A stretch of 64,000 nucleotides of DNA from Crossaster papposus (taxonomy: Eukaryota; Echinodermata; Asteroidea; Velatida; Solasteridae). Below, in pieces: positions 12,001 to 23,978 of this stretch. The first letter of the stretch is position 1. Each line of letters starts with the position of its first letter. The stretch spans positions 930,001-994,000 of the forward strand of contig JBAIAA010000117.1 of NCBI GenBank assembly GCA_037893245.1, given 5' to 3'. Both the position numbers and the translations under genes were made by a program. Below the pieces are notes generated by a model, which made no database searches, was not told the DNA's origin, and was given only the letters and a program-made list of their open reading frames with translations.

Positions 12001-13750
12001 CTAATTCTTCTCCTGCCGCTTCAGCGCAGGTTGATGTTGGCTCCAGATGTGACGACATTCTTCTTCATTCTTCTGCTGCTGCTGCTTCAGTGCAGGTTGA
12101 TGTTGGCTCCAGATGTGACAATATTCCACCTTATTCTTCTCCTGCTGCTTCAGAGCAGGTTGATGTTGGCTCCAGATGTGGCAATAATCCACCTTATTCC
12201 TCTCCTGCTGTTTCAGGGCAGGTTCATGTTGGCTCCAGATGTGGCAATATTACACCTTATTCTTATATTGCTGCTGCTTTAGCGTAGTTTGAGGTTGGCC
12301 CGAGATGTAGCAATATTCCACATTATTCTTCTCCTGTTCTTCAGCGCAGGTTGATGTTGGCTCCAGATTTGGCAATATTCCACCGTATTCTTCTGCTGCT
12401 GCTGCTTCAGTACAGGTTGATGTTGGCTCCAGATGTAGTAATATTTCACCTTATTCTTCTCCTGCTGCTTCGAGCAGGTTGATGTTGGCTCCAGATGTGG
12501 CAATATTCCACCTTATTCTTCTCCTGCTGCTTCGAACAGGTTCATGTTGGCTCCAGATGTGGCAATATTCCACCTTATTCTTCTCATGCTGCTTCAGGGC
12601 AGGTTGATGTTGGCTGCAGATGTGGCAATATTCCACTTTATTCTTATCTTGCTGCTTCAGGACGGGTTGATGTTCGCTCCAGATGTTGCAAAATTCCACC
12701 TTATTCTTCTCCTGCTGCTTCAGGGCAGGTTGATGTTGGCTCCAGATGTGGCAATATTCCACCTTATTCTTCTCCTGCTGCTGCTTCAGGGCAGTTTGAG
12801 GTTTGCTCCAGATGTGGCAATATTCCACCTTATTCTTCTCCTGCTGCTTCAGGGCAGGTTGATGTTGGCTCCAGATGTGGCAATATTCCACCTTATTCTT
12901 CTCCTGCTGCTGCTTCAGCGCAGTTTGAGGTTCGCTCCAGATGTGGCAAGATTCCACCTTATTCTTCTCCTGCTGCTTTAGGGCAGGTTGATGTTGGCCC
13001 CAGAAGTGGCAATATTCCACCTTATTCTTCTCCTGCTGCTGCTTTAGCGCAGTTTGTGGTTGGCCCGAGATGTAGCAATATGCCACCTTATTCTTCTCCT
13101 GCTGCTTCAGCGCAGTTTGAGGTTGGCCCGAGATGTGGCAAGATTCCACCTTATTTTTCTCCTGCTGCTTCAGGGCATGTTGATGTTGGCCCCAGATGTG
13201 GCAATAATCCACCTTATTCTTCTCCTGCTGCTTCAGGGCAGATTCATGTTGGCTCCAGATATGGCAATATTACACCTTATTCTTCTCTTGCTGCTGCTTT
13301 AGCGTAGTTTGAGGTTGGCCCGAGATGTAGTAATATTTCACCTTATTCTTCTGCTGCTGCTTCGAGCAGGTTGATGTTGGCTCCAGATGTGGCAATATTC
13401 CACCTTATTCTTCTCCTGCTGCTTCAAACAGGTTGATGTTGGCTCCAGATGTGGCAATATTCCACCTTATTCTTCTCATGCTGCTTCAGGGCAGGTTGAT
13501 GTTGGCTCCAGATGTGGCAATATTCCACTGTATTCTTCTCTTGCTGCTTCAGGACAGGTTGATGTTCGCTCCAGATGTGGCAATATTCCACCTTATTCTT
13601 CTCCTGCTGCTTCAGCGCAGTTTGAGGTTGGCCCGAGATGTAGCAATATTCCACCTTATTCTTCTCCTGCTGCTTCAGCGCAGGTTGATGTTGGCTCCAG
13701 ATGTGGCAATATTCCACCTTATTCTTCTCCTGCTGCTGCTTCAGCGCAGT
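11521..13750 (+). repeat. HOR family B, copy 1 (2,230 bp unit)
   Basis: The stretch from about 11521 to 13590 reappears 2,230 bp downstream. Landmarks at 12001, 12279, 12451, 12495, 13054 and 13387 recur at 14231, 14509, 14681, 14725, 15284 and 15617, with identical translations on both strands across at least 12451-13307. Diagnostic variants are GGGCATGTTGATG heads at 11577 and 13173, and CCTTCTGCTGCTTCAG near 11629. All-frame stop monomers end at 12287 and 13307. Confidence 0.86.
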
Positions 13751-15820
13751 TTGAGGTTCGCTCCAGATGTGGCAATATTCCACCTTATTTTTCTCCTGCT
13801 GCTTCAGGGCATGTTGATGTTGGCCCCAGAAGTGGCAATATTCCACCTTATTCTTCTCCTTCTGCTGCTTCAGCGCAGTTTGAGGTTGGCCCGAGATGTA
13901 GCAATATGCCACCTGATTCTTCTCCTGCTGCTTCAGCGCAGTTTGAGGTTGGCCCGAGATGTAGCAATATTCCACCTTATTCTTCTCCTGCTGCTTCAGA
14001 GCAGGTTGATGTTGGCTCCAGATGTGGCAATAATCCACCTTATTCTTCTCCTGCTGCTTCAGGGCAGGTTGATGTTGGCCCCAGAAGTGGCAATATTCCA
14101 CCTTATTCTTCTCCTGCTGCTGCTTCAGCGCAGTTTGAGGTTGGCCCGAGATGTAGCAATATGCCACTTTATTCTTCTCCTGCTGCTTCAGCGCAGTTTG
14201 AGGTTGGCCCGAGATGTAGCAATATTCCACCTAATTCTTCTCCTGCCGCTTCAGCGCAGGTTGATGTTGGCTCCAGATGTGACGACATTCTTCTTCATTC
14301 TTCTGCTGCTGCTGCTTCAGTGCAGGTTGATGTTGGCTCCAGATGTGACAATATTCCACCTTATTCTTCTCCTGCTGCTTCAGAGCAGGTTGATGTTGGC
14401 TCCAGATGTGGCAATAATCCACCTTATTCCTCTCCTGCTGTTTCAGGGCAGGTTCATGTTGGCTCCAGATGTGGCAATATTACACCTTATTCTTATATTG
14501 CTGCTGCTTTAGCGTAGTTTGAGGTTGGCCCGAGATGTAGCAATATTCCACATTATTCTTCTCCTGTTCTTCAGCGCAGGTTGATGTTGGCTCCAGATTT
14601 GGCAATATTCCACCGTATTCTTCTGCTGCTGCTGCTTCAGTACAGGTTGATGTTGGCTCCAGATGTAGTAATATTTCACCTTATTCTTCTCCTGCTGCTT
14701 CGAGCAGGTTGATGTTGGCTCCAGATGTGGCAATATTCCACCTTATTCTTCTCCTGCTGCTTCGAACAGGTTCATGTTGGCTCCAGATGTGGCAATATTC
14801 CACCTTATTCTTCTCATGCTGCTTCAGGGCAGGTTGATGTTGGCTGCAGATGTGGCAATATTCCACTTTATTCTTATCTTGCTGCTTCAGGACGGGTTGA
14901 TGTTCGCTCCAGATGTTGCAAAATTCCACCTTATTCTTCTCCTGCTGCTTCAGGGCAGGTTGATGTTGGCTCCAGATGTGGCAATATTCCACCTTATTCT
15001 TCTCCTGCTGCTGCTTCAGGGCAGTTTGAGGTTTGCTCCAGATGTGGCAATATTCCACCTTATTCTTCTCCTGCTGCTTCAGGGCAGGTTGATGTTGGCT
15101 CCAGATGTGGCAATATTCCACCTTATTCTTCTCCTGCTGCTGCTTCAGCGCAGTTTGAGGTTCGCTCCAGATGTGGCAAGATTCCACCTTATTCTTCTCC
15201 TGCTGCTTTAGGGCAGGTTGATGTTGGCCCCAGAAGTGGCAATATTCCACCTTATTCTTCTCCTGCTGCTGCTTTAGCGCAGTTTGTGGTTGGCCCGAGA
15301 TGTAGCAATATGCCACCTTATTCTTCTCCTGCTGCTTCAGCGCAGTTTGAGGTTGGCCCGAGATGTGGCAAGATTCCACCTTATTTTTCTCCTGCTGCTT
15401 CAGGGCATGTTGATGTTGGCCCCAGATGTGGCAATAATCCACCTTATTCTTCTCCTGCTGCTTCAGGGCAGATTCATGTTGGCTCCAGATATGGCAATAT
15501 TACACCTTATTCTTCTCTTGCTGCTGCTTTAGCGTAGTTTGAGGTTGGCCCGAGATGTAGTAATATTTCACCTTATTCTTCTGCTGCTGCTTCGAGCAGG
15601 TTGATGTTGGCTCCAGATGTGGCAATATTCCACCTTATTCTTCTCCTGCTGCTTCAAACAGGTTGATGTTGGCTCCAGATGTGGCAATATTCCACCTTAT
15701 TCTTCTCATGCTGCTTCAGGGCAGGTTGATGTTGGCTCCAGATGTGGCAATATTCCACTGTATTCTTCTCTTGCTGCTTCAGGACAGGTTGATGTTCGCT
15801 CCAGATGTGGCAATATTCCA
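13751..15820 (+). repeat. HOR family B, copy 2
   Basis: This is the tandem copy of 11521-13590 at offset 2,230 bp. No difference was seen in the compared translations. The match ends near 15820, where this copy reads CCACCGTATTC and proceeds into a 66 bp monomer while copy 1 reads CCACCTTATTC. The near-perfect identity implies that the duplication is recent or that the blocks have been homogenised. Confidence 0.86.
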
Positions 15821-17343
15821 CCGTATTCTTCTCCTGCTGCTGCTTCAGCGCAGTTTGAGGTTCGCTCCAGATGTGGCAATATTCCACCTTATTTTTCTCC
15901 TGCTGCTTCAGGGCAGGTTGATGTTGGCTCCAGATGTGGCAATATTCCACCTTATTCTTCTCCTGCTGCTTCGAACAGGTTGAAGTTGGCTCCAGATGTG
16001 GCAATAATCCACCTTATTCTTCTCCTGCTGCTTCAGGGCAGGTTCATGTTGGCTCCAGATGTGGCAATATTACACGTTATTCTTCTCTTGCTGCTGCTTT
16101 AGCGTAGTTTGAGGTTGGCCCGAGATGTAGCAATATTACACCTTATTCTTCTGCTGCTGCTGCTTCAGTACAGGTTGGTGTTGACTCAAGATGTGGCAAT
16201 ATTCCACCTTATTCTTCTCCTGCTGCTTCAGAGCAGGTTGATGTTGGCTCCAGATGTGGCAATAATCCACCTTATCCTTCTCCTGCTGCTGCTTTAGCGT
16301 AGTTTGAGGTTGGCCCGAGATGTAGCAATACTTTACTTTATTCTTCTCCAGCTGCTTCGAACAGGTTTATGTTGGCTCCAGATGTGGCAATATTCCACCT
16401 TATTCTTCTCATGCTGCTTCAGGGCAGGTTGATGTTGGCTCCAGATGTGGCAATATTCCACTTTATTCTTATCTTGCTGCTTCAGGACAGGTTGATGTTG
16501 GCTCCAGATGTGGCAATATTTCACCTTATTCTTCTCCTGCTGCTGCTTCAGCGCAGTTTGAGGTTCGCTCCAGATGTGGCAAGATTCCACCTTATTCTTC
16601 TCCTGCTGCTTCAGGGCAGGTTGATGTTGGCCCCAGAAGTGGCAATATTCCACCTTATTCTTCTCCTGCTGCTGCTTCAGCGCAGTTTGAGGTTGGCCCG
16701 AGATGTAGCAATATTCCACCTTATTCTTCTCCTGCCGCTTCAGCGCAGGTTGATGTTGGCTCCAGATGTGACGACATTCTTCTTCATTCTTCTGCTGCTG
16801 CTGCTTCAGTGCAGGTTGATGTTGGCTCCAGATGTAGTAATATTTCACCTTATTCTTCACCTGCTGCTTCAGAGCAGGTTGATGTTGGCTCCAGATGTGG
16901 CAATAATCCACCTTATTCTTCTCCTGCTGCTGCTTTAGCGTAGTTTAAGGTTGGCCCGAGATGTAGCAATACTTTACTTTATTCTTCTCCTGCTGCTTCG
17001 AACAGGTTTATGTTGGCTCCAGATGTGGCAATATTCCACCTTATTCTTCTCATACTGCTTCAGGGCAGGTTAATGTTGGCTCCAGATGTGGCAATATTCC
17101 ACTTTATTCTTATCTTGCTGCTTCAGGACAGGTTGATGTTGGCTCCAGATGTGGCAATATTCCACCTTATTCTTCTCCTGCTGCTGCTTCAGCGCATTTT
17201 GAGGTTCGCTCCAGATGTGGCAATATTCCACCTTATTCTTTTCCTGCTGCTTCAGGGCAGGTTGATGTTGGCTCCAGATGTGGCAATATTCCACCTTATT
17301 CTTCTCCTGCTGCTGCTCCAGCGTAGTTTGAGGTTCGCTCCAG
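15821..17343 (+). repeat. Family C-related segment, upstream partial copy
   Basis: This aligns with the HOR C units: 15617-16720 matches 19837-20940 at offset 4,220 bp, and later sequence matches at 4,286 bp. The 66 bp step is one missing 63 bp CCACCTGATTC-type monomer plus one missing CTG triplet. It contains the 62 bp GAACAGGTTGAAG monomer near 15970, the TTGACTCAAGATG variant near 16190, a TTATCCTTCTCC variant near 16272, and stop monomers near 16102 and 16300. It represents a pre-expansion form of the 2,368 bp unit. Confidence 0.76.
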
Positions 17344-19242
17344 ATGTGGCAAGATTCCACCTTATTCTTCACCTGCTGCTTCGACCAGGTTGATGTTGGC
17401 TCCAGATGTGGCAATATTCCACCTTATTCTTCTCCTGCTGCTTCTGAGCAGGTTGATGTTGGCTCCAGATGTGACAATATTCCACCTTGTTCTTCTCCTG
17501 CTGCTTCAGATCAGGTTGATGTTGCCTCCAGATGTGGCAATAATCCACCTTATTTTTTCTCCTGCTGCTATTTCAGAGCAGGTTGATGTTGGCTCCAGAA
17601 GTGGCAATATTCCACCTTATTCTTCTCCTGCTGCTGCTTTAGCGCAGTTTGAGGTTGGCCCGAGATGTAGCAATATGCCACCTTATTCTTCTCCTGCTGC
17701 TTCAGCGCAGTTTGAGGTTGGCCCCAGATGTAGCAATATTCCACCTTATTCTTCTCCTGCTGCTTCAGCGCAGGTTGATGTTGGCTCCAGATGTGACGAC
17801 ATTCTTCTTCATTCTTCTGCTGCTGCTGCTTCAGTGCAGGTTGATGTTGGCTCCAGATGTAGTAATATTTCACCTTATTCTTCACCTGCTGCTTCGACCA
17901 GGTTGATGTTGGCTCCAGATGTGGCAATATTCCACCTTATTCTTCTCCTGCTGCTTCAGAGCAGGTTGATGTTGGCTCCAGATGTGACAATATTCCACCT
18001 TGTTCTTCTCTTGCTGCTTCAGATCAGGTTGATGTTGCCTCCAGATGTGGCAATAATCCACCTTATTTTTTCTCCTGCTGCTATTTCAGAGCAGGTTGAT
18101 GTTGGCTCCAGATTTGGCAATATTCCACCGTATTCTTCTGCTGCTGCTGCTTCAGTACAGGTTGATGTTGGCTCCAGATGTAGTAATATTTCACCTTATT
18201 CTTCTCCTGCTGCTTCGAGCAGGTTAATGTTGGCTCCAGATGTGGCAATATTCCCCCTTATTCTTCTCCTGCTGCTTCAGGGCAGGTTCATGTTGGCTCC
18301 AGATGTGGCAATATTACACGTTATTTTTCTCCTGCTGCTTCAGGGCAGGTTGATGTTGGCTCCAGATGTGGCAATATTCCACCTTATTCTTCTCCTGCTG
18401 CTGCTTCAGAGCAGTTTGAGGTTCGCTCCAGATGTTGCAAGATTCCACCTTATTCTTCTCCTGCTGCTTCAGGGCAGGTTGATGTTGGCCCCAGAAGTGG
18501 CAATATTCCACCTTATTCTTCTCCTGCTGCTGCTTCAGCGCAGTTTGAGGTTGGCCCGAGATGTAGCAATATGCCACCTGATTCTTCTCCTGCTGCTTCA
18601 GCGCAGTTTGAGGTTGGCCCGAGATGTAGCAATATTCCACCTTATTCTTCTCCTGCTGCTTCAGAGCAGGTTGATGTTGGCTCCAGATGTGGCAATAATC
18701 CACCTTATTCTTCTCCTGCTGCTTCAGGGCAGATTCATGTTGGCTACAGATGTGGCAATATTACACCTTATTCTTCTCTTGCTGCTGCTTTAGCGTAGTT
18801 TGAGGTTGGCCCGAGATGTAGCAATACTTCACTTTATTCTTCTCCTGCTGCTTCGAACAGGTTCATGTTGGCTCCAGATGTGGCAATATTCCACCTTATT
18901 CTTCTCATGCTGCTTCAGGGCAGGTTGATGTTGGCTGCAGATGTGGCAATATTCCACTTTATTCTTATCTTGCTGCTTCAGGACGGGTTGATGTTCGCTC
19001 CAGATGTTGCAAAATTCCACCTTATTCTTCTCCTGCTGCTTCAGGGCAGGTTGATGTTGGCTCCAGATGTGGCAATATTCCACCTTATTCTTCTCCTGCT
19101 GCTGCTTCAGGGCAGTTTGAGGTTCGCTCCAGATGTGGCAATATTCCACCTTATTCTTCTCCTGCTGCTTCAGGGCAGGTTGATGTTGGCTCCAGATGTG
19201 GCAATATTCCACCTTATTCTTCTCCTGCTGCTGCTTCAGCGC
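17344..19242 (+). repeat. Segment with T6 and TATTTCAG monomers, copy 1
   Basis: This segment reappears at 23998-25250 and beyond at offset 6,654 bp, and in related form at 29181 and 33715. Its hallmark is a monomer with TTATTTTTTCTCC (six T) and GCTGCTATTTCAGAGC, near 17541-17578 and 18062-18096. These monomers are 67 bp and shift the reading frame by one. GACCAGGTTGATG 62 bp monomers near 17388 and 17897 shift it back. It also contains TTGCCTCCAGATG and GCTCCAGATTTGG variants. Confidence 0.78.
17390..18793 (+). other. Longest plus-strand open frame (467 codons), judged non-coding
   Basis: This is the longest start-to-stop frame in the window; an equally long one lies at 33761-35164. Its translation is only satellite. 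It begins in the leucine-rich frame (LMLAPDVAIFHL motifs), switches to the serine/proline frame (QVDVGSRCGNIPPY motifs) at a 67 bp monomer, and returns at a 62 bp GACCAGG monomer. A real repeat protein would keep one frame. There are no unique termini, no splice-flanked exons and no recognisable domain. The match at 29227-30501 is 43 codons shorter, one 129 bp dimer. Confidence 0.6.
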
Positions 19243-21610
19243 AGTTTGAGGTTCGCTCCAGATGTGGCAAGATTCCACCTTACTCTTCTCCTGCTGCTTT
19301 AGGGCAGGTTGATGTTGGCCCCAGAAGTGGCAATATTCCACCTTATTCTTCTCCTGCTGCTGCTTTAGCGCAGTTTGTGGTTGGCCCGAGATGTAGCAAT
19401 ATGCCACCTTATTCTTCTGCTGCTGCTTCAGCGCAGTTTGAGGTTGGCCCGAGATGTAGCAATATTCCACCTTATTCTTCTCCTGCTGCTTCAGCGCAGG
19501 TTGATGTTGGCTCCAGATGTGGCAATATTCCACCTTATTCTTCTCCTGCTGCTGCTTCAGCGCAGTTTGAGGTTCGCTCCAGATGTGGCAATATTCCACC
19601 TTATTTTTCTCCTGCTGCTTCAGGGCATGTTGATGTTGGCCCCAGATGTGGCAATAATCCACCTTATTCTTCTCCTGCTGCTTCAGGGCAGATTCATGTT
19701 GGCTCCAGATATGGCAATATTACACCTTATTCTTCTCTTGCTGCTGCTTTAGCGTAGTTTGAGGTTGGCCCGAGATGTAGTAATATTTCACCTTATTCTT
19801 CTCCTGCTGCTTCGAGCAGGTTGATGTTGGCTCCAGATGTGGCAATATTCCACCTTATTCTTCTCCTGCTGCTTCAAACAGGTTGATGTTGGCTCCAGAT
19901 GTGGCAATATTCCACCTTATTCTTCTCATGCTGCTTCAGGGCAGGTTGATGTTGGCTCCAGATGTGGCAATATTCCACTGTATTCTTCTCTTGCTGCTTC
20001 AGGACAGGTTGATGTTCGCTCCAGATGTGGCAATATTCCACCGTATTCTTCTCCTGCTGCTGCTTCAGCGCAGTTTGAGGTTCGCTCCAGATGTGGCAAT
20101 ATTCCACCTTATTTTTCTCCTGCTGCTTCAGGGCAGGTTGATGTTGGCTCCAGATGTGGCAATATTCCACCTTATTCTTCTCCTGCTGCTTCGAACAGGT
20201 TGAAGTTGGCTCCAGATGTGGCAATAATCCACCTTATTCTTCTCCTGCTGCTTCAGGGCAGGTTCATGTTGGCTCCAGATGTGGCAATATTACACGTTAT
20301 TCTTCTCTTGCTGCTGCTTTAGCGTAGTTTGAGGTTGGCCCGAGATGTAGCAATATTACACCTTATTCTTCTGCTGCTGCTGCTTCAGTACAGGTTGGTG
20401 TTGACTCAAGATGTGGCAATATTCCACCTTATTCTTCTCCTGCTGCTTCAGAGCAGGTTGATGTTGGCTCCAGATGTGGCAATAATCCACCTTATCCTTC
20501 TCCTGCTGCTGCTTTAGCGTAGTTTGAGGTTGGCCCGAGATGTAGCAATACTTTACTTTATTCTTCTCCAGCTGCTTCGAACAGGTTTATGTTGGCTCCA
20601 GATGTGGCAATATTCCACCTTATTCTTCTCATGCTGCTTCAGGGCAGGTTGATGTTGGCTCCAGATGTGGCAATATTCCACTTTATTCTTATCTTGCTGC
20701 TTCAGGACAGGTTGATGTTGGCTCCAGATGTGGCAATATTTCACCTTATTCTTCTCCTGCTGCTGCTTCAGCGCAGTTTGAGGTTCGCTCCAGATGTGGC
20801 AAGATTCCACCTTATTCTTCTCCTGCTGCTTCAGGGCAGGTTGATGTTGGCCCCAGAAGTGGCAATATTCCACCTTATTCTTCTCCTGCTGCTGCTTCAG
20901 CGCAGTTTGAGGTTGGCCCGAGATGTAGCAATATGCCACCTGATTCTTCTCCTGCTGCTTCAGCGCAGTTTGAGGTTGGCCCGAGATGTAGCAATATTCC
21001 ACCTTATTCTTCTCCTGCCGCTTCAGCGCAGGTTGATGTTGGCTCCAGATGTGACGACATTCTTCTTCATTCTTCTGCTGCTGCTGCTGCTTCAGTGCAG
21101 GTTGATGTTGGCTCCAGATGTAGTAATATTTCACCTTATTCTTCACCTGCTGCTTCAGAGCAGGTTGATGTTGGCTCCAGATGTGGCAATAATCCACCTT
21201 ATTCTTCTCCTGCTGCTGCTTTAGCGTAGTTTAAGGTTGGCCCGAGATGTAGCAATACTTTACTTTATTCTTCTCCTGCTGCTTCGAACAGGTTTATGTT
21301 GGCTCCAGATGTGGCAATATTCCACCTTATTCTTCTCATACTGCTTCAGGGCAGGTTAATGTTGGCTCCAGATGTGGCAATATTCCACTTTATTCTTATC
21401 TTGCTGCTTCAGGACAGGTTGATGTTGGCTCCAGATGTGGCAATATTCCACCTTATTCTTCTCCTGCTGCTGCTTCAGCGCATTTTGAGGTTCGCTCCAG
21501 ATGTGGCAATATTCCACCTTATTCTTTTCCTGCTGCTTCAGGGCAGGTTGATGTTGGCTCCAGATGTGGCAATATTCCACCTTATTCTTCTCCTGCTGCT
21601 GCTCCAGCGT
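19243..21610 (+). repeat. HOR family C, copy 1 (2,368 bp unit)
   Basis: This unit is followed by a direct tandem copy. Landmarks at 19377, 19837, 20329, 20553, 20933 and 21296 recur at 21745, 22205, 22697, 22921, 23301 and 23664, with identical translations across 19377-21229. It carries a unique CTG-run expansion at 21075, two 62 bp head variants (GAACAGGTTGAAG, GAACAGGTTTATG) and several stop monomers. The left boundary is set where GCTGCTTCAGCGCAG here contrasts with GCTCCAGCGTAG at 21600. Confidence 0.87.
21075..21089 (+). repeat. (CTG)5 microsatellite run inside a monomer
   Basis: The GTGACGACATTC-type monomer normally ends with four CTG triplets. Here it has five, making a 69 bp monomer by a different route from the ACATGT insertion. 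The identical expansion is at 23443-23457, one HOR unit later. The homologous monomer at 16794 has four. Confidence 0.9.
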
Positions 21611-23978
21611 AGTTTGAGGTTCGCTCCAGATGTGGCAAGATTCCACCTTACTCTTCTCCTGCTGCTTTAGGGCAGGTTGATGTTGGCCCCAGAAGTGGCA
21701 ATATTCCACCTTATTCTTCTCCTGCTGCTGCTTTAGCGCAGTTTGTGGTTGGCCCGAGATGTAGCAATATGCCACCTTATTCTTCTGCTGCTGCTTCAGC
21801 GCAGTTTGAGGTTGGCCCGAGATGTAGCAATATTCCACCTTATTCTTCTCCTGCTGCTTCAGCGCAGGTTGATGTTGGCTCCAGATGTGGCAATATTCCA
21901 CCTTATTCTTCTCCTGCTGCTGCTTCAGCGCAGTTTGAGGTTCGCTCCAGATGTGGCAATATTCCACCTTATTTTTCTCCTGCTGCTTCAGGGCATGTTG
22001 ATGTTGGCCCCAGATGTGGCAATAATCCACCTTATTCTTCTCCTGCTGCTTCAGGGCAGATTCATGTTGGCTCCAGATATGGCAATATTACACCTTATTC
22101 TTCTCTTGCTGCTGCTTTAGCGTAGTTTGAGGTTGGCCCGAGATGTAGTAATATTTCACCTTATTCTTCTCCTGCTGCTTCGAGCAGGTTGATGTTGGCT
22201 CCAGATGTGGCAATATTCCACCTTATTCTTCTCCTGCTGCTTCAAACAGGTTGATGTTGGCTCCAGATGTGGCAATATTCCACCTTATTCTTCTCATGCT
22301 GCTTCAGGGCAGGTTGATGTTGGCTCCAGATGTGGCAATATTCCACTGTATTCTTCTCTTGCTGCTTCAGGACAGGTTGATGTTCGCTCCAGATGTGGCA
22401 ATATTCCACCGTATTCTTCTCCTGCTGCTGCTTCAGCGCAGTTTGAGGTTCGCTCCAGATGTGGCAATATTCCACCTTATTTTTCTCCTGCTGCTTCAGG
22501 GCAGGTTGATGTTGGCTCCAGATGTGGCAATATTCCACCTTATTCTTCTCCTGCTGCTTCGAACAGGTTGAAGTTGGCTCCAGATGTGGCAATAATCCAC
22601 CTTATTCTTCTCCTGCTGCTTCAGGGCAGGTTCATGTTGGCTCCAGATGTGGCAATATTACACGTTATTCTTCTCTTGCTGCTGCTTTAGCGTAGTTTGA
22701 GGTTGGCCCGAGATGTAGCAATATTACACCTTATTCTTCTGCTGCTGCTGCTTCAGTACAGGTTGGTGTTGACTCAAGATGTGGCAATATTCCACCTTAT
22801 TCTTCTCCTGCTGCTTCAGAGCAGGTTGATGTTGGCTCCAGATGTGGCAATAATCCACCTTATCCTTCTCCTGCTGCTGCTTTAGCGTAGTTTGAGGTTG
22901 GCCCGAGATGTAGCAATACTTTACTTTATTCTTCTCCAGCTGCTTCGAACAGGTTTATGTTGGCTCCAGATGTGGCAATATTCCACCTTATTCTTCTCAT
23001 GCTGCTTCAGGGCAGGTTGATGTTGGCTCCAGATGTGGCAATATTCCACTTTATTCTTATCTTGCTGCTTCAGGACAGGTTGATGTTGGCTCCAGATGTG
23101 GCAATATTTCACCTTATTCTTCTCCTGCTGCTGCTTCAGCGCAGTTTGAGGTTCGCTCCAGATGTGGCAAGATTCCACCTTATTCTTCTCCTGCTGCTTC
23201 AGGGCAGGTTGATGTTGGCCCCAGAAGTGGCAATATTCCACCTTATTCTTCTCCTGCTGCTGCTTCAGCGCAGTTTGAGGTTGGCCCGAGATGTAGCAAT
23301 ATGCCACCTGATTCTTCTCCTGCTGCTTCAGCGCAGTTTGAGGTTGGCCCGAGATGTAGCAATATTCCACCTTATTCTTCTCCTGCCGCTTCAGCGCAGG
23401 TTGATGTTGGCTCCAGATGTGACGACATTCTTCTTCATTCTTCTGCTGCTGCTGCTGCTTCAGTGCAGGTTGATGTTGGCTCCAGATGTAGTAATATTTC
23501 ACCTTATTCTTCACCTGCTGCTTCAGAGCAGGTTGATGTTGGCTCCAGATGTGGCAATAATCCACCTTATTCTTCTCCTGCTGCTGCTTTAGCGTAGTTT
23601 AAGGTTGGCCCGAGATGTAGCAATACTTTACTTTATTCTTCTCCTGCTGCTTCGAACAGGTTTATGTTGGCTCCAGATGTGGCAATATTCCACCTTATTC
23701 TTCTCATACTGCTTCAGGGCAGGTTAATGTTGGCTCCAGATGTGGCAATATTCCACTTTATTCTTATCTTGCTGCTTCAGGACAGGTTGATGTTGGCTCC
23801 AGATGTGGCAATATTCCACCTTATTCTTCTCCTGCTGCTGCTTCAGCGCATTTTGAGGTTCGCTCCAGATGTGGCAATATTCCACCTTATTCTTTTCCTG
23901 CTGCTTCAGGGCAGGTTGATGTTGGCTCCAGATGTGGCAATATTCCACCTTATTCTTCTCCTGCTGCTGCTCCAGCGT
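21611..23978 (+). repeat. HOR family C, copy 2
   Basis: This is the tandem copy at offset 2,368 bp. It includes the same CTTACTCTTCTCC variant (21647), GGGCATGTTGATG head (21991) and five-CTG run (23443). The similarity ends just beyond 24010, where TTCACCTGCTGCTTCGACC replaces the CTTACTC continuation and the sequence resumes the block seen at 17344. The duplication was therefore inserted inside a 17 kb-type segment. Confidence 0.86.
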
